Shown here: one piece after another, positions 1 to 9,947 of the stretch
Numbering within the stretch: position 1 is the first letter of the stretch
Layout of the letters: each line of letters opens with the position of its first letter
Origin: Chromera velia
Lineage: Eukaryota > Sar > Chromeraceae
Reading direction: 5' to 3'
Assembly (NCBI GenBank): GCA_018398765.1
Contig: JAHBMJ010001873.1
Coordinates: forward strand, 7,499 to 25,041
DNA length: 17,543 nucleotides
Translations under genes and position numbers: made by a program
The notes under the pieces: generated by a model
Seen by the model: only the letters and a program-made list of their open reading frames with translations
Database searches by the model: none
What the model was told of the DNA's origin: nothing

Positions 1-616
1 GGGGGGGGGGTAACAGGCCGGGCCGGGAGCAGCAGGTCAAAGAGGCGGCGGTGCACGGAGAGGGAGGGGGGGAGCGGGGGCCGCGGGGCAACCGGTGAGC
101 AGATGAAAGAAAGAAAGAAACGCTGTGATGGTCTTATGTTGACTAAATTGTCATGATTGATACGATCATATAAATTTAATTATGACATTTTCTAATTTTT
201 TCAGGCTTTTTTGATTACTAATTTTCGACTATAAACAGTGAATAACTTGAGACTAGCACCTAATGTGAGCGTAAATATTGATTTAAACTATTTAAAAACA
301 CTACTAAGGCATAAATTCTATAATAAAACGTTCTAAAAATGCATTAAAACCTAATTTAAAGGCATAAAATAACACGAAAAAATGAGGTTTCTATTAATTA
401 AAAGTGAACCTGTTTTTGAACCTGTTTTTGAACCTGATTCAGGTTCATTACTTCGAAGTGAACCTTGAACCTTGAACCTTTTCCTAGCACTAGTTGCCAC
501 ATACCACGTCCAAGAAAGTTGTCGGTGCAACCTTTTTATTTTTCTTTTCACCTCTGATTCTAGCTTTGATTGTCAGTGCATGTCTTTCTATCTCTCGATC
601 GAAACAAAAGAAAAGA
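1..616. other. left flank, no gene found
   Basis: The window opens with a run of ten G and a G-rich stretch, then becomes AT-rich from about 120 to 400. At 405-481 there are repeated TTTTTGAACCTG units, a TGAACCTG/CAGGTTCA hairpin with a 3-base loop (429-447), and CCTTGAA repeats. I see no exon with supporting splice sites. The last part would be the 3' flank of the minus-strand gene. Confidence 0.5.
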
Positions 617-3520
617 TCAGTCAAGATCCAGAGGAAGGTCAGAAGGACGGTCGGATTGGCAGCATTTCTCCCAGCGGTCAGCTACCCCGTGGACAAAAGC
701 AGGTTTCAAGGCGGCATGCGCTGCCATGTATCCGATTTTTCTCGTCAGCTCCATTAAGAAGGCCTTGAGATCTTCAAAAGGCACGGCTCTGTTGCCTTTC
801 AAGACCTCCACAACCTGAGTGACCAGCTGTGAAGAGTTCACAATAGTTCACAATTCCATGGCTTCTTAAGTTGATGTCAGAGAAGATGGACGGCAGAATG
901 CTTGTTCTCTTCTTCTTGGCTTCTTGTTCAGCCATTTTCATTGCCAAGTCCCACGTCTCTGCCGCCTCCTTCTTGATTCTTTCAGGAACACTGTTGGCTG
1001 ATGGGATCCCACTCACGGTGCTTGAAGCCACCCCTGCTCCCGACTGCCCCAATGTCGCTTGGGTAGTCTCTCCTCCCTCGGCTCCCTCCCCTGACCCTCC
1101 CACTGCTTTCTTCCGTGACCCCTCCGTGGCCCTTTTCTCTGGGCATCGATCCCCCTTTTCTCCCTTAACCCTGTCCTGTGCCACTGCCTGACTTGACTGT
1201 GCATCGTGGCGCTGCCTTTGCTTGGGACGCATTGCCTCCTTTCGCAGCGCGTCCTTCTCTGCAGCGCCTGCAAACTTGCAGGCCAGACAAGACGCAGACA
1301 GTTCCGCTCATGGAGAGTCTTTCACGCCGTCTCATTGAGCCTTGCGAAAAATCAGCAAGCCAGTCCAACAACAATTCTGGGATACTCACAGGAAAACATG
1401 TCGGGGAAACACATCACAGCTCAAACAAGAAATGGCTGCATGGAAGGCACTGCGCTTGTCAGGTCTGTTGGAAGAAGAATGCAGATGAAACAGCCGGGGG
1501 GAAACAAAACAGGGAGCAGGAAGGCAAAAATGACAAAGCTGCAAAAAATGCTCAGATTTCGATCGACATTTCGAGGAATTGTGAAGACGCAGACGCAACA
1601 GGCAAAGTGAGTTTTTGAAAGAGGAGAAGGAATGCAGCTGTGACTTCAATAAAGCTGTCAATGAGACCGACCGTCGAAGGCTCTTTCCAGCAGCTCGCGT
1701 TCCCTCTCGTCGATGGGCCAGCCATAGTGGTCAATACTATACTCGACTGATCTTGGAACTGGATTTTGACCATCCTTTTCTTGAGAGTGCGAGAAATATT
1801 TTTTTCCGAGCAGCCCTCTGAAATCGTCAACAGGCTTCTCGGACAAAGAAGAAGATGATGACGAAGCAGAGAGAAAAGGAGATTCATACCAGCAACGGGC
1901 TTTCTGCAACGCTATGAATAGAGATTCTGCCCCCACGCGCAATGCGTCCCCCGGCTCGTGCGTCACTTTTCCTATGGGGAGTCCCGCCGAAGGATTGAAA
2001 CGAGCCGTCAGACTCAGACCCACCGAGCAATCGCCGTCGAATGAAGGCAGAAGCTCCGGAGTTCCTGGGAGAATTTCCACTTCCCAGGGATACTGACCCC
2101 TGATTTTCTTTTTCTTCGACGTCCGGTTTGCCTTTTCGATCTCTCTGGACCTTTCCAGCAGGCGGCAGACGCGGACGCGACACATCTCGGTGAAGACATC
2201 CGGAGGGAGGACGGCTTCCCACTCTCCTGCAGGCAGCAGGAATGAATCATCGGGAAGGGGGGCAGACCCGGACTACAATGAAAATCAAATGATCGAAAAC
2301 ATGCCACAAACGATGGACACCGCTATCTGCAGGGAGAAACACACTACGCTCCTCCACACAGAAATCTTCACATTCAAGGCTTCGCTCAGGGTAAGTAAAC
2401 ACCAGAGGACGGCGCAACCGGAGAGGGAGTGTGTCAAAAAAGTTTCATTTGCAGAGGAAGGAGGGCGGCAGGTACCTCCGCCTGGATGCTAGTGCAAGAA
2501 CTGTCGAAAAAGGGGTAGAACAGCCACCTAGAGGGAGGTGCACGCACTGTGGGGGTCAGAACGTCTGTGTCTGCAGCAAAGGAAAGGGTGTGGAGAGATG
2601 GATGCATGCGGAGGGATGGTTTTCTCGGGTGCAGGAAGTACGAGAGCCTAACGGGGCGTCTCTGTCCGGCAAACAAAAAGCAGAATAGAAAGCTTTCATC
2701 TGAAATGAAGCAACCAGTCACGCAGGCCAACCTTGTGTCAGAGAAAACGAAATGGTAATGCGGGTTTCAGAGACTTGTGGACGCTTGTCGAACACGCCCT
2801 CCCAGTCCTGCTCTGTTCGTTGTCTTGACAAGACTCGAGCTGCTCTTTCTGAAGCCGACAGCCTCTCACCAGCTCCCGGCTGTCCATCATAGCCCGTCAG
2901 ACGGTTCACAACTGCAGCAACAACTTGTTTTCCTGGCTTGTCTCCTTCCTCCTTCCCAACTGCAGCAACAACTTGTTTTCCTGGCTTGTCTCCTTCCTCC
3001 TTCACAACTGCGGCAACAACTTGTTTTCCTGGCTTGTCTCCTCCTTCCTCCTTCTGTGAGATCTTGCAGGTGAAGGAGACGTTGACTCGCTCTGTCTCGC
3101 GGTCTTTGCGCACGTCCAGCGAGCTTTGATCAATCAGCACACCGATTTGATCAAGTTCTGGAGCAAGGTAGTCGTGCAGCAACACTCTCCACTTCCGGTG
3201 CTGGAGTTTTGGGAGGGCTGCGATCACAAAAGGCAAGGGTCAGAGAGAAACAGCAAGGAAATGAAAGTGAAAGGGGTCAGATGATTTTGAGCAGGGGGAA
3301 AAGTCAGGAGTGGTGGAAGGCGTTTGAGAGACTCACCTGGAAATCCATGGAGAACGATTTGGACAGGGAGGAACACAGTCTGAAGGATCGGAGGTGATGA
3401 ACCAAGGCCAGACTGAGCAAAAGGAAGAACTGAAAGATCTTCATGCCGCGCATGCTTCGTCGGTCGCGTCTCCTCTACGCCAGAGCTGTCTGGAACGGAC
3501 ACCTCAGCTTTAACCTGCAT
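617..3520 (-). CDS. uncharacterised protein, at least four exons, frameshifted near the 3' end
   Basis: I do not recognise the family. Exons are 3520-3337, 3217-2732, 2226-1672 and 1267-774. All three introns are phase 1 and the joins stay open for about 572 codons from ATG 3520. Exon 2 encodes HRKWRVLLHDYLAPELDQIG and VRKDRETERVNVSFTCK, then three copies of a 16-residue repeat (KEEGDKPGKQVVAAVV). The join to exon 3 reads ISFSLTQGEWEAVLPPDVF. Exon 3 includes RGQYPWEVEILPGTPELL and ends YGWPIDERERELLERAFD. Exon 4 is basic and alanine/glycine-rich, then helical. A tandem duplication at 835-854 moves the reading frame, so translation stops at 774; the frame beyond the duplication is open to a TGA at 617. 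An optional 5' exon, 3767-3695, with intron 3694-3550 also joins in phase 1 and lies closer to the TGCATGCA cluster. The intron 3 donor (GTCGGT) is weak; reading through it ends after three more residues. Confidence 0.6.
835..854. repeat. 10-base tandem duplication causing a frameshift
   Basis: AGTTCACAAT occurs twice in a row. On the minus strand it lies inside exon 4 of the uncharacterised gene. Reading through both copies leads to the TGA at 774. The other frame, entered if only one copy were counted, continues VTQVVEVLKG, VPFEDLKAFLMELTRKIG and on to 617. Either the allele or the assembly has gained one unit. Confidence 0.85.
2905..3052 (-). repeat. 48-base coding tandem repeat, three units
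   Basis: Units begin at about 2908, 2956 and 3004, a spacing of exactly 48 bases. On the minus strand each encodes KEEGDKPGKQVVAAV plus V or G. The first translated unit has one extra glycine. Near-identity at the DNA level indicates recent expansion. The repeat lies in exon 2 of the uncharacterised gene and keeps its frame. Confidence 0.9.
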
Positions 3521-3856
3521 GGGACTCTTGATCGAAAGCCAGAAAGGACCTGGTGTGTTCAGAGGGATGCAATCTCAGCAAAAGCAGACTGTAAAGAGGG
3601 ATCAACAATCTCTCGGTGGGTTCAAACTCGGTGTGAACAGTTGGCTCGCAAATACGAAGGGGGAAGCCATACAAGCCGAACAACCCAAGATCACCCCACG
3701 TGGATGAATGAGATGTCGGATTCAAGGAAAACCTTTTTGGAAGGGAACTGGCAAAGGGATGCTTCATGCAGACAGACTCAGAATCAGACTAAGACTGTAG
3801 ACAGCATGTCGACTCGATCTGCATGAGGAATCATGGGTCGACGACAATCGACGGCA

Positions 3857-4773
3857 TGCATGCACCCCCCCAGCATTAATATTTGTTCCGCGCTTTTGGC
3901 TAGAGCGCATGGAAGAGGCGAGTGCGGCGCCGAATTCGAATTGCGAATTGGGATGGAATCCGTTGGAATCCGTTGTATGCATGGATGGAATCCGTTGGAA
4001 TCCGTTGTATGCATGGATGGAATCCGTTGGAGTCCGTTGGAATCCGTTGGAATCCGTTGTATGCATATGGATGGAATCCGTTGGAGTCCGTTCATTGGAA
4101 TCCGTTAGAATGTTCCTATAGGATCGAACCTGCGTCGGGATTTCCATATCTCGCAATCTGTTTGAATATCGCTTGGAACACCTTCATTGGAACCCGTTGA
4201 AGTGCATGCATATATGTCTTAAAGTTTGGAAACCGTTGACTTTGTCGCTGGGATTGGTGAAAGCAATTTGGGATTCGATCGCGTCCTGGTCGATCCTGCT
4301 TGCATGCATGCAGTAAGCTCGGCTCCTTCTCCATGCCCTGTTTCCTCCGGCGCCCCCTGAAAGACTGGTCCCATAGCGAACATCCTCAGTTGGTCCACGA
4401 CATGCCGACTGAAGAATTTGAGACGGAGATGGAACGATCGAGGCGGACGTGAATACTGTACTGCAGGAAGTTTCAACCTTGGGAGGAGGTAGACGGAGTG
4501 ACAACAGGTTGCATGCATGGATGAGCTTGTCGAGGGGAGAAGGGGCATGCAGGGTGGGCAAGAGAACAAAACGTTGCATGCATGGTTTAAGAGTTATACA
4601 TAGCACGAGAGAAGGAAAACCATCGAAGGGATCATCGATCAAAGTGAGAGGGATTCAAAGGGACCCTAGAAGCTCTTCAATTCTGAGACATGCAGCTTTC
4701 CTCATCAACAGCAACTGCGACCTTCATGCATCGATTCCCATTCAGGCTCTTCCTTTGCATGGGTGTGCATGCA
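3857..4773. promoter_or_regulatory. cluster of six TGCATGCA palindromes, probable upstream regulatory region
   Basis: Perfect TGCATGCA occurs at 3857-3864, 4203-4210, 4301-4308 (extended to TGCATGCATGCA), 4510-4517, 4575-4582 and 4766-4773. There are also many partial GCATGC and ATGCAT copies. An eight-base word is expected about once in 65 kb. TGCATGC-type elements are known apicomplexan promoter motifs and ApiAP2 factor targets. The cluster lies directly upstream of the minus-strand gene beginning at 3520 or 3767. A gene on the plus strand starting beyond 4780 could share it, but I cannot identify one. Confidence 0.6.
3952..4112. repeat. minisatellite of GGAATCCGTT units with embedded TATGCAT
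   Basis: The decamer TGGAATCCGT recurs about ten times with little change. It is arranged in higher-order units of roughly 32-34 bases that each end in TATGCAT. Diverged echoes continue at 4187-4240 (GGAACCCGTT, GGAAACCGTT). Every frame through it is open on both strands simply because the unit lacks stops, so the ORFs here are not evidence of a gene. Confidence 0.85.
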
Positions 4774-4779
4774 AATGTG

Positions 4780-6030
4780 GCACCTACTGTGACACCCATG
4801 CACCCCTTCTCTCGCTCCGTCCCTCTTTGTGTGGTGCAGCGAGAAGCTCCCTGTCAGTGAATGCGCGGCGCTTCCTGATGACTTCCCGGCCGGTGCGTCA
4901 TCGAGGGCACTGGGCTGTTCGTCAGAGAGACACAGGCAGGTAGTAAGAAAAGACGTGGAACCTTGGTGAGAGACAATTAATGGTTTTGACGTGTGGCTAG
5001 CTGGACGTGAATCGAAAGGGGGGGTGCTTCATACAGGCTGGGGCGTTGGACTTCCAAAGTGTGTCATGCACTGTTGTGACAACCTGGGATCGAGAGACCG
5101 TTCCCGTGCATTTCGGAGACTGTCCTGGCCAGAAGATCTGTCTGGCAGAACATCAGGCCTGCGAGCTTGATTTTATGCTGGATGGGGAAGGAGGACAGTC
5201 ACTGTCTCCATGAGCAGAGGAAGATGATAAGGAACCCTCGGCTTACTGCCTATAACCTTACTGCCTGCCTGACCATTGGATGCCGTTTCGGCGTGCTGCG
5301 CTGATCAAACCTTTGGCATTCGGGACCAAGTAAGGTAAAAGTGGAAAGGAAGTTGAAAAGCTCTGTGGGACCGCATGTTATTCTCGCTCGGTTCCCAGCA
5401 CGGCATCCCCTGCAGGGCGTAACATAACATTGAAGGTGTCCGACAGACCGCCTCCTCACAATAGGTTTCCCAATGCAATTAATTGCACCGGCCATCGATC
5501 ATCCTTGCAATGTTGCATCCATTGGGGGTCACTGCAGGATGAGTCTGACGGAAGGGAGACCGTCGGGCAACTCCTGAAGACTTAGTTCTCTCGAGTCTGC
5601 GGGTTGCATGAATGTGCCAAGGCTCCTGTGGATGGATGGCACGGGTTGTTGCTGTTCGGAGTCCGAAGAAAAGAGATGAATGAGTATGGCGTACTGCTTC
5701 CACTCCCACTCTTCCAGACGAAAAAGAGACTTTCCGTTTGCGTGCTTATGTTGTCAGGTAGTGTTTCCTCTCTGTTGGGGTGTGTTCTGCCTAGGCACGG
5801 CAGAAACTGCCACAGGATCCTTTTCGTCCGCGCTTTAAACAGACAGCCTGAATGGTGGACAGAAACTTTCAGGTGCAAGAGAAGGAGTGTGAGCGGGACA
5901 ATCTCAAAGAAAGTAGTCTGTGAGGGAGAGCATAGAGATTCAACAATCTTTGGGAGTTTGGTGAGGTTTCTGATTTCAAGCATCTTGACTGACGGTCCTA
6001 GCTTGATCTGGGGGTATCTGGGGGCTTGAA
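4780..6030. other. unassigned region with weak open frames only
   Basis: Open frames exist on both strands (for example 5007-5213 plus, 5604-6029 plus and 5582-5983 minus). Most start at non-ATG codons, none has a convincing conserved motif, and I found no splice joins that link them. The plus frame at 5007-5213 has six cysteines in about 60 residues and is the least unlikely. I cannot support a gene call here. Confidence 0.4.
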
Positions 6031-6421
6031 TGGGATGACCGGATTTCCCAAATTTTAAAAAAGATTTTTTGTTTTTTCCTGGAAGACATAGTGGGAGCTA
6101 GAGTGGGAGGCTTAGAAAGTTAACTTTTTGACTTACTTTTTTTCATAACCGAATTTTATTTCTAGTATGATAATGATAATGATCTTAAAGGCTTTTACTG
6201 GCCTTTAAAGTTATAAAATGATATTACTAGTGATATTAGTGTTCGCTTCTAAGCTCTTTAAACCCGCTTAATTTGTAGATCAATTTTCAACTTTACACTC
6301 CCCTAGACACTCCCTATGTTTTTCGAAGTTTACTAACCGGACTTTTTCAAAATGACCTGTTGACTTTTTCAAAAGTTCAGTCAAAATGTACGTATGTATA
6401 TATATATATATATATATATAT

Positions 6422-6459
<38 letters not shown>

Positions 6460-6716
6460 CGCCTACTTAATATTGGGACACAATGGCTGGCAGGTTAAGT
6501 CACCTCCTCACTACGTTATCATCATCATAATAACTATTATTATATTAATTGATCTATAGGCTATCATGCATCATCACTAATTTAACAGAATTTAAAAAAT
6601 GTTAAAATACAAATCAAATTAATTTGTTGACTTTGAGTGTCCGACGTCATCAAAATTTGCATAGATCTATAACCTAAGGTGTGACAATAGCTTGTATGAG
6701 TCGGATCTAATGTAAT
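6030..6716. other. AT-rich intergenic block
   Basis: Base composition changes sharply to AT-rich compared with both flanks. It contains a CTTAAAGGC/GGCCTTTAAAG inverted repeat (about 6183-6210), repeated TTGACTTTTTCAAAA phrases (near 6340-6375), and a TA-then-GA microsatellite (6397-6457). No open frame of note is present. It may be remains of transposable elements, but I see no diagnostic termini. Confidence 0.5.
6397..6457. repeat. (TA)n(GA)n compound microsatellite
   Basis: About 12 TA units are followed by about 15 GA units in the AT-rich intergenic block. Confidence 0.95.
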
Positions 6717-6976
6717 CGCTAGGTGGTGGGCAGGTGCGTATCAGTAGCTAGCGTAACATACTCAACTTGTACATATAGGATCTGTCATACCAGGTTCTTA
6801 CTTCTAGATACTTCCTTACAGACTTTTATACCAAGGTTTGACTCACTGCCGACTGCATGTACATGCGTGTAACTTAATTGCATGGACGCGAATGCGCTCG
6901 AACTGCGTACATCTCGATACGGCCTGACATGCTGCGTTGTATACCATTGGGCGGCTGCAAGCCTCACAACGTTACG
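6717..6976. repeat. 260-base dispersed repeat, copy A
   Basis: This copy aligns without any gap to 9386-9645 over 260 bases, from CGCTAGGTGGTGGG to CAACGTTACG. Differences are scattered substitutions, mostly transitions. I see no terminal inverted repeats and no shared target duplication. Both copies carry an open minus-strand frame (MQLSYTHVHAVGSESNLG in this copy), but the differences change amino acids, so coding constraint is unlikely. Confidence 0.9.
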
Positions 6977-7083
6977 TGCCACGTCCCCCCTGCAACCACG
7001 TCCTCGCTGGCTTATATAGAAAACGCAAGTGAATCTTTTCATACAACTCTTTTGGGCAATGGAGTGGTGATCATTGATTAGAA

Positions 7084-7473
7084 TCATCGCTTTTCCTCAC
7101 CTGCGGCGTCGTAAAAATCAAAGGTCACTTTTCTTTTCTTTTCTTTTATCTCTGTCATTTCTGTTTTCAGAATTCCCTTTACCATCTTTTCTGTGGCTTT
7201 TCTTCTCTTTCGCATCGTCAACTCATAGTCCACTCCAGTTAAACTATCACAACTACCAACCACCATTCGTACCGACTTTACCGTGCACCCTGTGTACATG
7301 CTCCCTCTCCCTTCAAGGCCGCGTCCACGCTTGGTCAGAGAGAGTGTGATACGTACGAAGACAACAACAGAGAAAAAAAAAATCAGACGCAAGAGCGCAG
7401 AAAACAGACATCGCTTTAAAATCGCTCCTTCATTTACGGAGTCCACTGGATGCCATGGTACTACATCTTCCAA
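7084..7473 (-). CDS. possible exon of unknown protein
   Basis: This frame is open for 129 codons and has no strong start before an internal ATG (MYTGCTVKSV). It includes a hydrophobic run (LIFFFSVVVFVRITL) and then a basic C-terminal part ending KVTFDFYDAAG, where a good donor (GCAG/GTGAGG) falls in phase 1. A possible acceptor (GATTGTAG) lies just upstream near 7488. It starts only about 70 bases after the stop of the previous locus. Composition alone cannot show that it is expressed. Confidence 0.25.
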   Translation of the reverse strand: MEDVVPWHPVDSVNEGAILKRCLFSALLRLIFFFSVVVFVRITLSLTKRGRGLEGRGSMYTGCTVKSVRMVVGSCDSLTGVDYELTMRKRRKATEKMVKGILKTEMTEIKEKKRKVTFDFYDAAGEEKR

Positions 7474-7544
7474 TTGGTTGGCCCTACAATCACCCCCGGC
7501 TCTTTCCCATCTGTTTGATTCGAATCTCCGTTAGCTTGGTGCTG

Positions 7545-8375
7545 CTACTCTGATGGAGGTTGTGGACTGATAGAAGACTGCGCTGAAGTGTGGGCAGTCC
7601 GCACGCTCCTCATCTGCCGCACTACAGGTCTCACTTCCGGCACACACGGCATCACACTCCCTCCATTTCCATACATCTCCCTGTAAAATGTTTCCCCTGT
7701 CTGTCTACATCCACGACGTGCCAAAAATGCATCCCAGTCTGCCGTGCCGATTCTCTGAACATTTGGGATCAAGTCTTCCCTTCCCAACCAAAAACAAAAA
7801 GACACATCCTCCCAATACTTATACTGGAGTGGATCGCACGGTGGGACAGTCACTGGCGTCTTTGGCTTTTCATGAGCTGCCCGCTTCTTCTCTTTTTCCC
7901 TGTCCTTCGCCTCCCTTCTCTCTTGCTGATGCCTAGCCTGACGAGATAGTATCAAACCATCAGACGAGACTGCAGGTTCCTCCACTCCCTCACTGATTGG
8001 AGGCAGAGGAGACCATCGGTTGTCCATCTTCTTCTTTTGCCTCACAGCCAGCATCTCCATTTCGTGCTTTTCCTGCCTCTTTCTCTCCTTCTTCTCTTGA
8101 CGCTTCTGTTTCTGTCTTTCTGCTTTCCCCGGATTCCCACCGTCAAACTCATTTCGCTGCCTGCCTGTCTCCAAACGATTGAGCTGCGGAGATGGGCTGT
8201 GCGATCTCTGACAGTGGATTTGTTCTCTCAATTCCCAACTCCCAACTCCATACAATGACTCAAACAAGTCCTTTCCCACACCTCCTTCTTCCTTCCCACA
8301 CCTTTCGATCCGGCACAGCTTCATTGGAGCGGGCTCATTCATTTGACCATCTCCTCCAGCAGGAGCCATCACAGC
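7545..8375 (-). CDS. uncharacterised protein, probable terminal exon
   Basis: This is an open frame of about 276 codons ending in TAG. I do not recognise the family. The N-terminal part is glycine- and glutamate-rich. The middle is a strongly basic, probably helical stretch of repeated RQEKKERK-like motifs, followed by DNRWSPLPPISEG. Near the C-terminus is a more ordered block, DPLQYKYWEDVSFCFWLG and then WDAFLARRGCRQTGETFYRE. A possible acceptor (AATCATAG) lies immediately upstream at 8376. With a donor at 8487 it would give a 112-base phase-0 intron joining the upstream frame. The first ATG in the frame is at 8372-8370 or just inside it, so it could also be read as a start. It is on the same strand as RPAC1 and downstream of it. 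Confidence 0.5.
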   Translation of the reverse strand, partial: AVMAPAGGDGQMNEPAPMKLCRIERCGKEEGGVGKDLFESLYGVGSWELREQIHCQRSHSPSPQLNRLETGRQRNEFDGGNPGKAERQKQKRQEKKERKRQEKHEMEMLAVRQKKKMDNRWSPLPPISEGVEEPAVSSDGLILSRQARHQQERREAKDREKEKKRAAHEKPKTPVTVPPCDPLQYKYWEDVSFCFWLGREDLIPNVQRIGTADWDAFLARRGCRQTGETFYREMYGNGGSVMPCVPEVRPVVRQMRSVRTAHTSAQSSISPQPPSE

Positions 8376-8433
8376 CTATGATTCACAGGGGGGCTCTGAC
8401 CGAAATCAAAAGTCGTCTGAGGCGTCGCAAAGA

Positions 8434-9204
8434 TCACGCCCCCATCGGTATTGACAAACCCACTCCGAGTCTCTTCCTGCATTTTACACGTCTCTCTGCC
8501 TTCTTTTCGGGACGACTGACCAACATGGTCATTGTCATCGTGCGCGGGCACCCCGCCACGCCAGTCGTTTTCCTTTTTCGACGGGACAATTCACCTCTGT
8601 CTGCCCCCTGAAAAGGCACAGCAGGGCAAGTCAGATTCGTTCCAAACCCTTTCTCTCTAGGAGAAGATCCTCTGTTCTGCGCAGCCCCCTCTCTCATAAG
8701 ATATTTGGACTGTGGGTTACCTGGTTGGATGATGCTGTTGTCATTGGATACACCTACGGCTGCCGTAGAGATGTCCGCACAGTGATTTTTCTTTCTCTTT
8801 CTCCTTCCTCCCCTCACTCTCTTCTCACCATCCTGAGGGCAAGGGGACCTGAAGACGTCAGATGATTGCTGAGTCTTTGCTCGTTCTGCCTCTTCCCTCC
8901 TCCATGCAGCTTCCGTGATCCTTCAGCTTCTGCAGGTTTTTTTACCCTCTGTATCGGATCGGCATTTTCTTTTCTGCACAACGGCTTCTGCCTGAAGCTT
9001 CTCTTCTCCTGATGAAGTGGCAGACACACCAGTCGCTCTCAGAAGTTCCTGTGCAATCTCGCGTCCCTCCAGCAAGAAGCCTTCACCGCTCTTCTGCACA
9101 TCGCAAGAAGGAACGTCTTTAAATTTCTCTAATTTTTCAACGATAGAAAGAAAATTTTCAAAGCGTTCCCAAATTGATATCTCTTCAGAAGCGGTCTGAA
9201 CGTG
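8434..9204 (-). pseudogene. upstream coding segment of the same unknown locus, interrupted by in-frame TGA
   Basis: One frame is open across 771 bases except for a single TGA at 8925-8923. Before it the frame reads ISIWERFENFLSIVEKLEKF, VPSCDV and GREIAQELLRATGVS; a possible acceptor (CGTTCAG) precedes it at 9196. After the TGA it reads EAAWRREEAERAKTQQSSDVF and then a lysine/arginine-rich tract. A second frame (8551-8369) also looks coding, with AHDDNDHVGQSSRKEG. It can be reached through a good donor (CAACCAG/GTAACC, about 8733) and acceptor (CCTTTTCAG, about 8607), but that join also runs into a TGA. The locus may be a decaying gene, or splicing may avoid these codons. The 260-base repeat lies about 180 bases upstream, so the true 5' end may be lost. 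Confidence 0.4.
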
Positions 9205-9385
9205 TTAATGACTCTTTCTGCAAAGCAAAATGATTGACTGCTGTACGTCTCTATCCGAGTTAAAGCGTTTCGTGTGTAGTCAGGCAAGCTGTGGGCAGCT
9301 GTAGATAACGGACCTCGCACTGCAAATTCACGACCAAGAGACGGTCTGCGAATACCCCCGAGGCGATCGTGCTACTCCGCTACCA

Positions 9386-9645
9386 CGCTAGGTGGTGGGC
9401 ACGTGCGTATCAGTGGCTAGCGTAACATACTCGACTCGTATATACAGGATCTGTCATGCCAGGTTCTTACTTCTAGATACTTCCTTACAGACTTTCATAC
9501 CAAGGTTTGACTCACTGCCGACTGCATGCGCATGCGTGTAACTTAATTGCATGGACGCGAATGCGCTCGAACTGCGCACATCTCGATACGGCCTGACATG
9601 CTGCGTTGCGTACCGTTGGGCGGCTGCAAGCCTCACAACGTTACG
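9386..9645. repeat. 260-base dispersed repeat, copy B
   Basis: This is the same orientation and the same length as copy A. It lies between the 3' end of RPAC1 and the unknown locus at 9204. The flanks differ from those of copy A immediately at both ends, which sets the boundaries. An internal alternating CGCATGCGCATGC stretch corresponds to a diverged site in copy A. Confidence 0.9.
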
Positions 9646-9947
9646 GTAATAATGATGACTTGGAAGTAAACGAAGATGATTCATGCATGATGCCTCTCCA
9701 CTCCTAGCTCCACTCTCTCTCTTGTCATGATGTCATCCAATGCCAAAAGTCGTCAAAGGTGAAAGAAGCTTTCGATCCATCCACAAAGTATCCACCACCC
9801 TTCCTCCCTCCCTTGGCTCTTCTGATAGGTGCTGCCGGTGTGTGATTCTCCCCGATCCAATCCTAACCTTCAGTCCCACGCAGTCCGGCCCTTAATCGTG
9901 TACCCACCCACTCACTCACGCACCCATACCATGCATCGCATCGTCGA
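9646..9947 (-). other. RPAC1 3' flank
   Basis: This is 302 bases between the RPAC1 stop and the 260-base repeat. No open frame with splice support is present, and it must contain the transcript end. I do not see a clear AATAAA on the minus strand. Confidence 0.4.

Noticed and set aside
774-1191. Plus-strand frame 871-1191 overlapping the minus-strand exon
   Set aside because: It is a shadow of exon 4 of the uncharacterised gene, which has phase-consistent splice joins.
3833-4200. Open frames with repeated GWNPLESV on the plus strand and NGFQRIPTDS on the minus strand
   Set aside because: They come from a stop-free minisatellite unit read in every frame, with no splice or start support.
4449-4943. 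Plus-strand open frame of 164 codons
   Set aside because: It has a GTG start, passes through the TGCATGCA cluster and shows no conserved motif.
6785-7087. Minus-strand open frame shared in part with 9454-9684
   Set aside because: The shared part is the 260-base repeat, and differences between copies change amino acids, so it is not under coding constraint.
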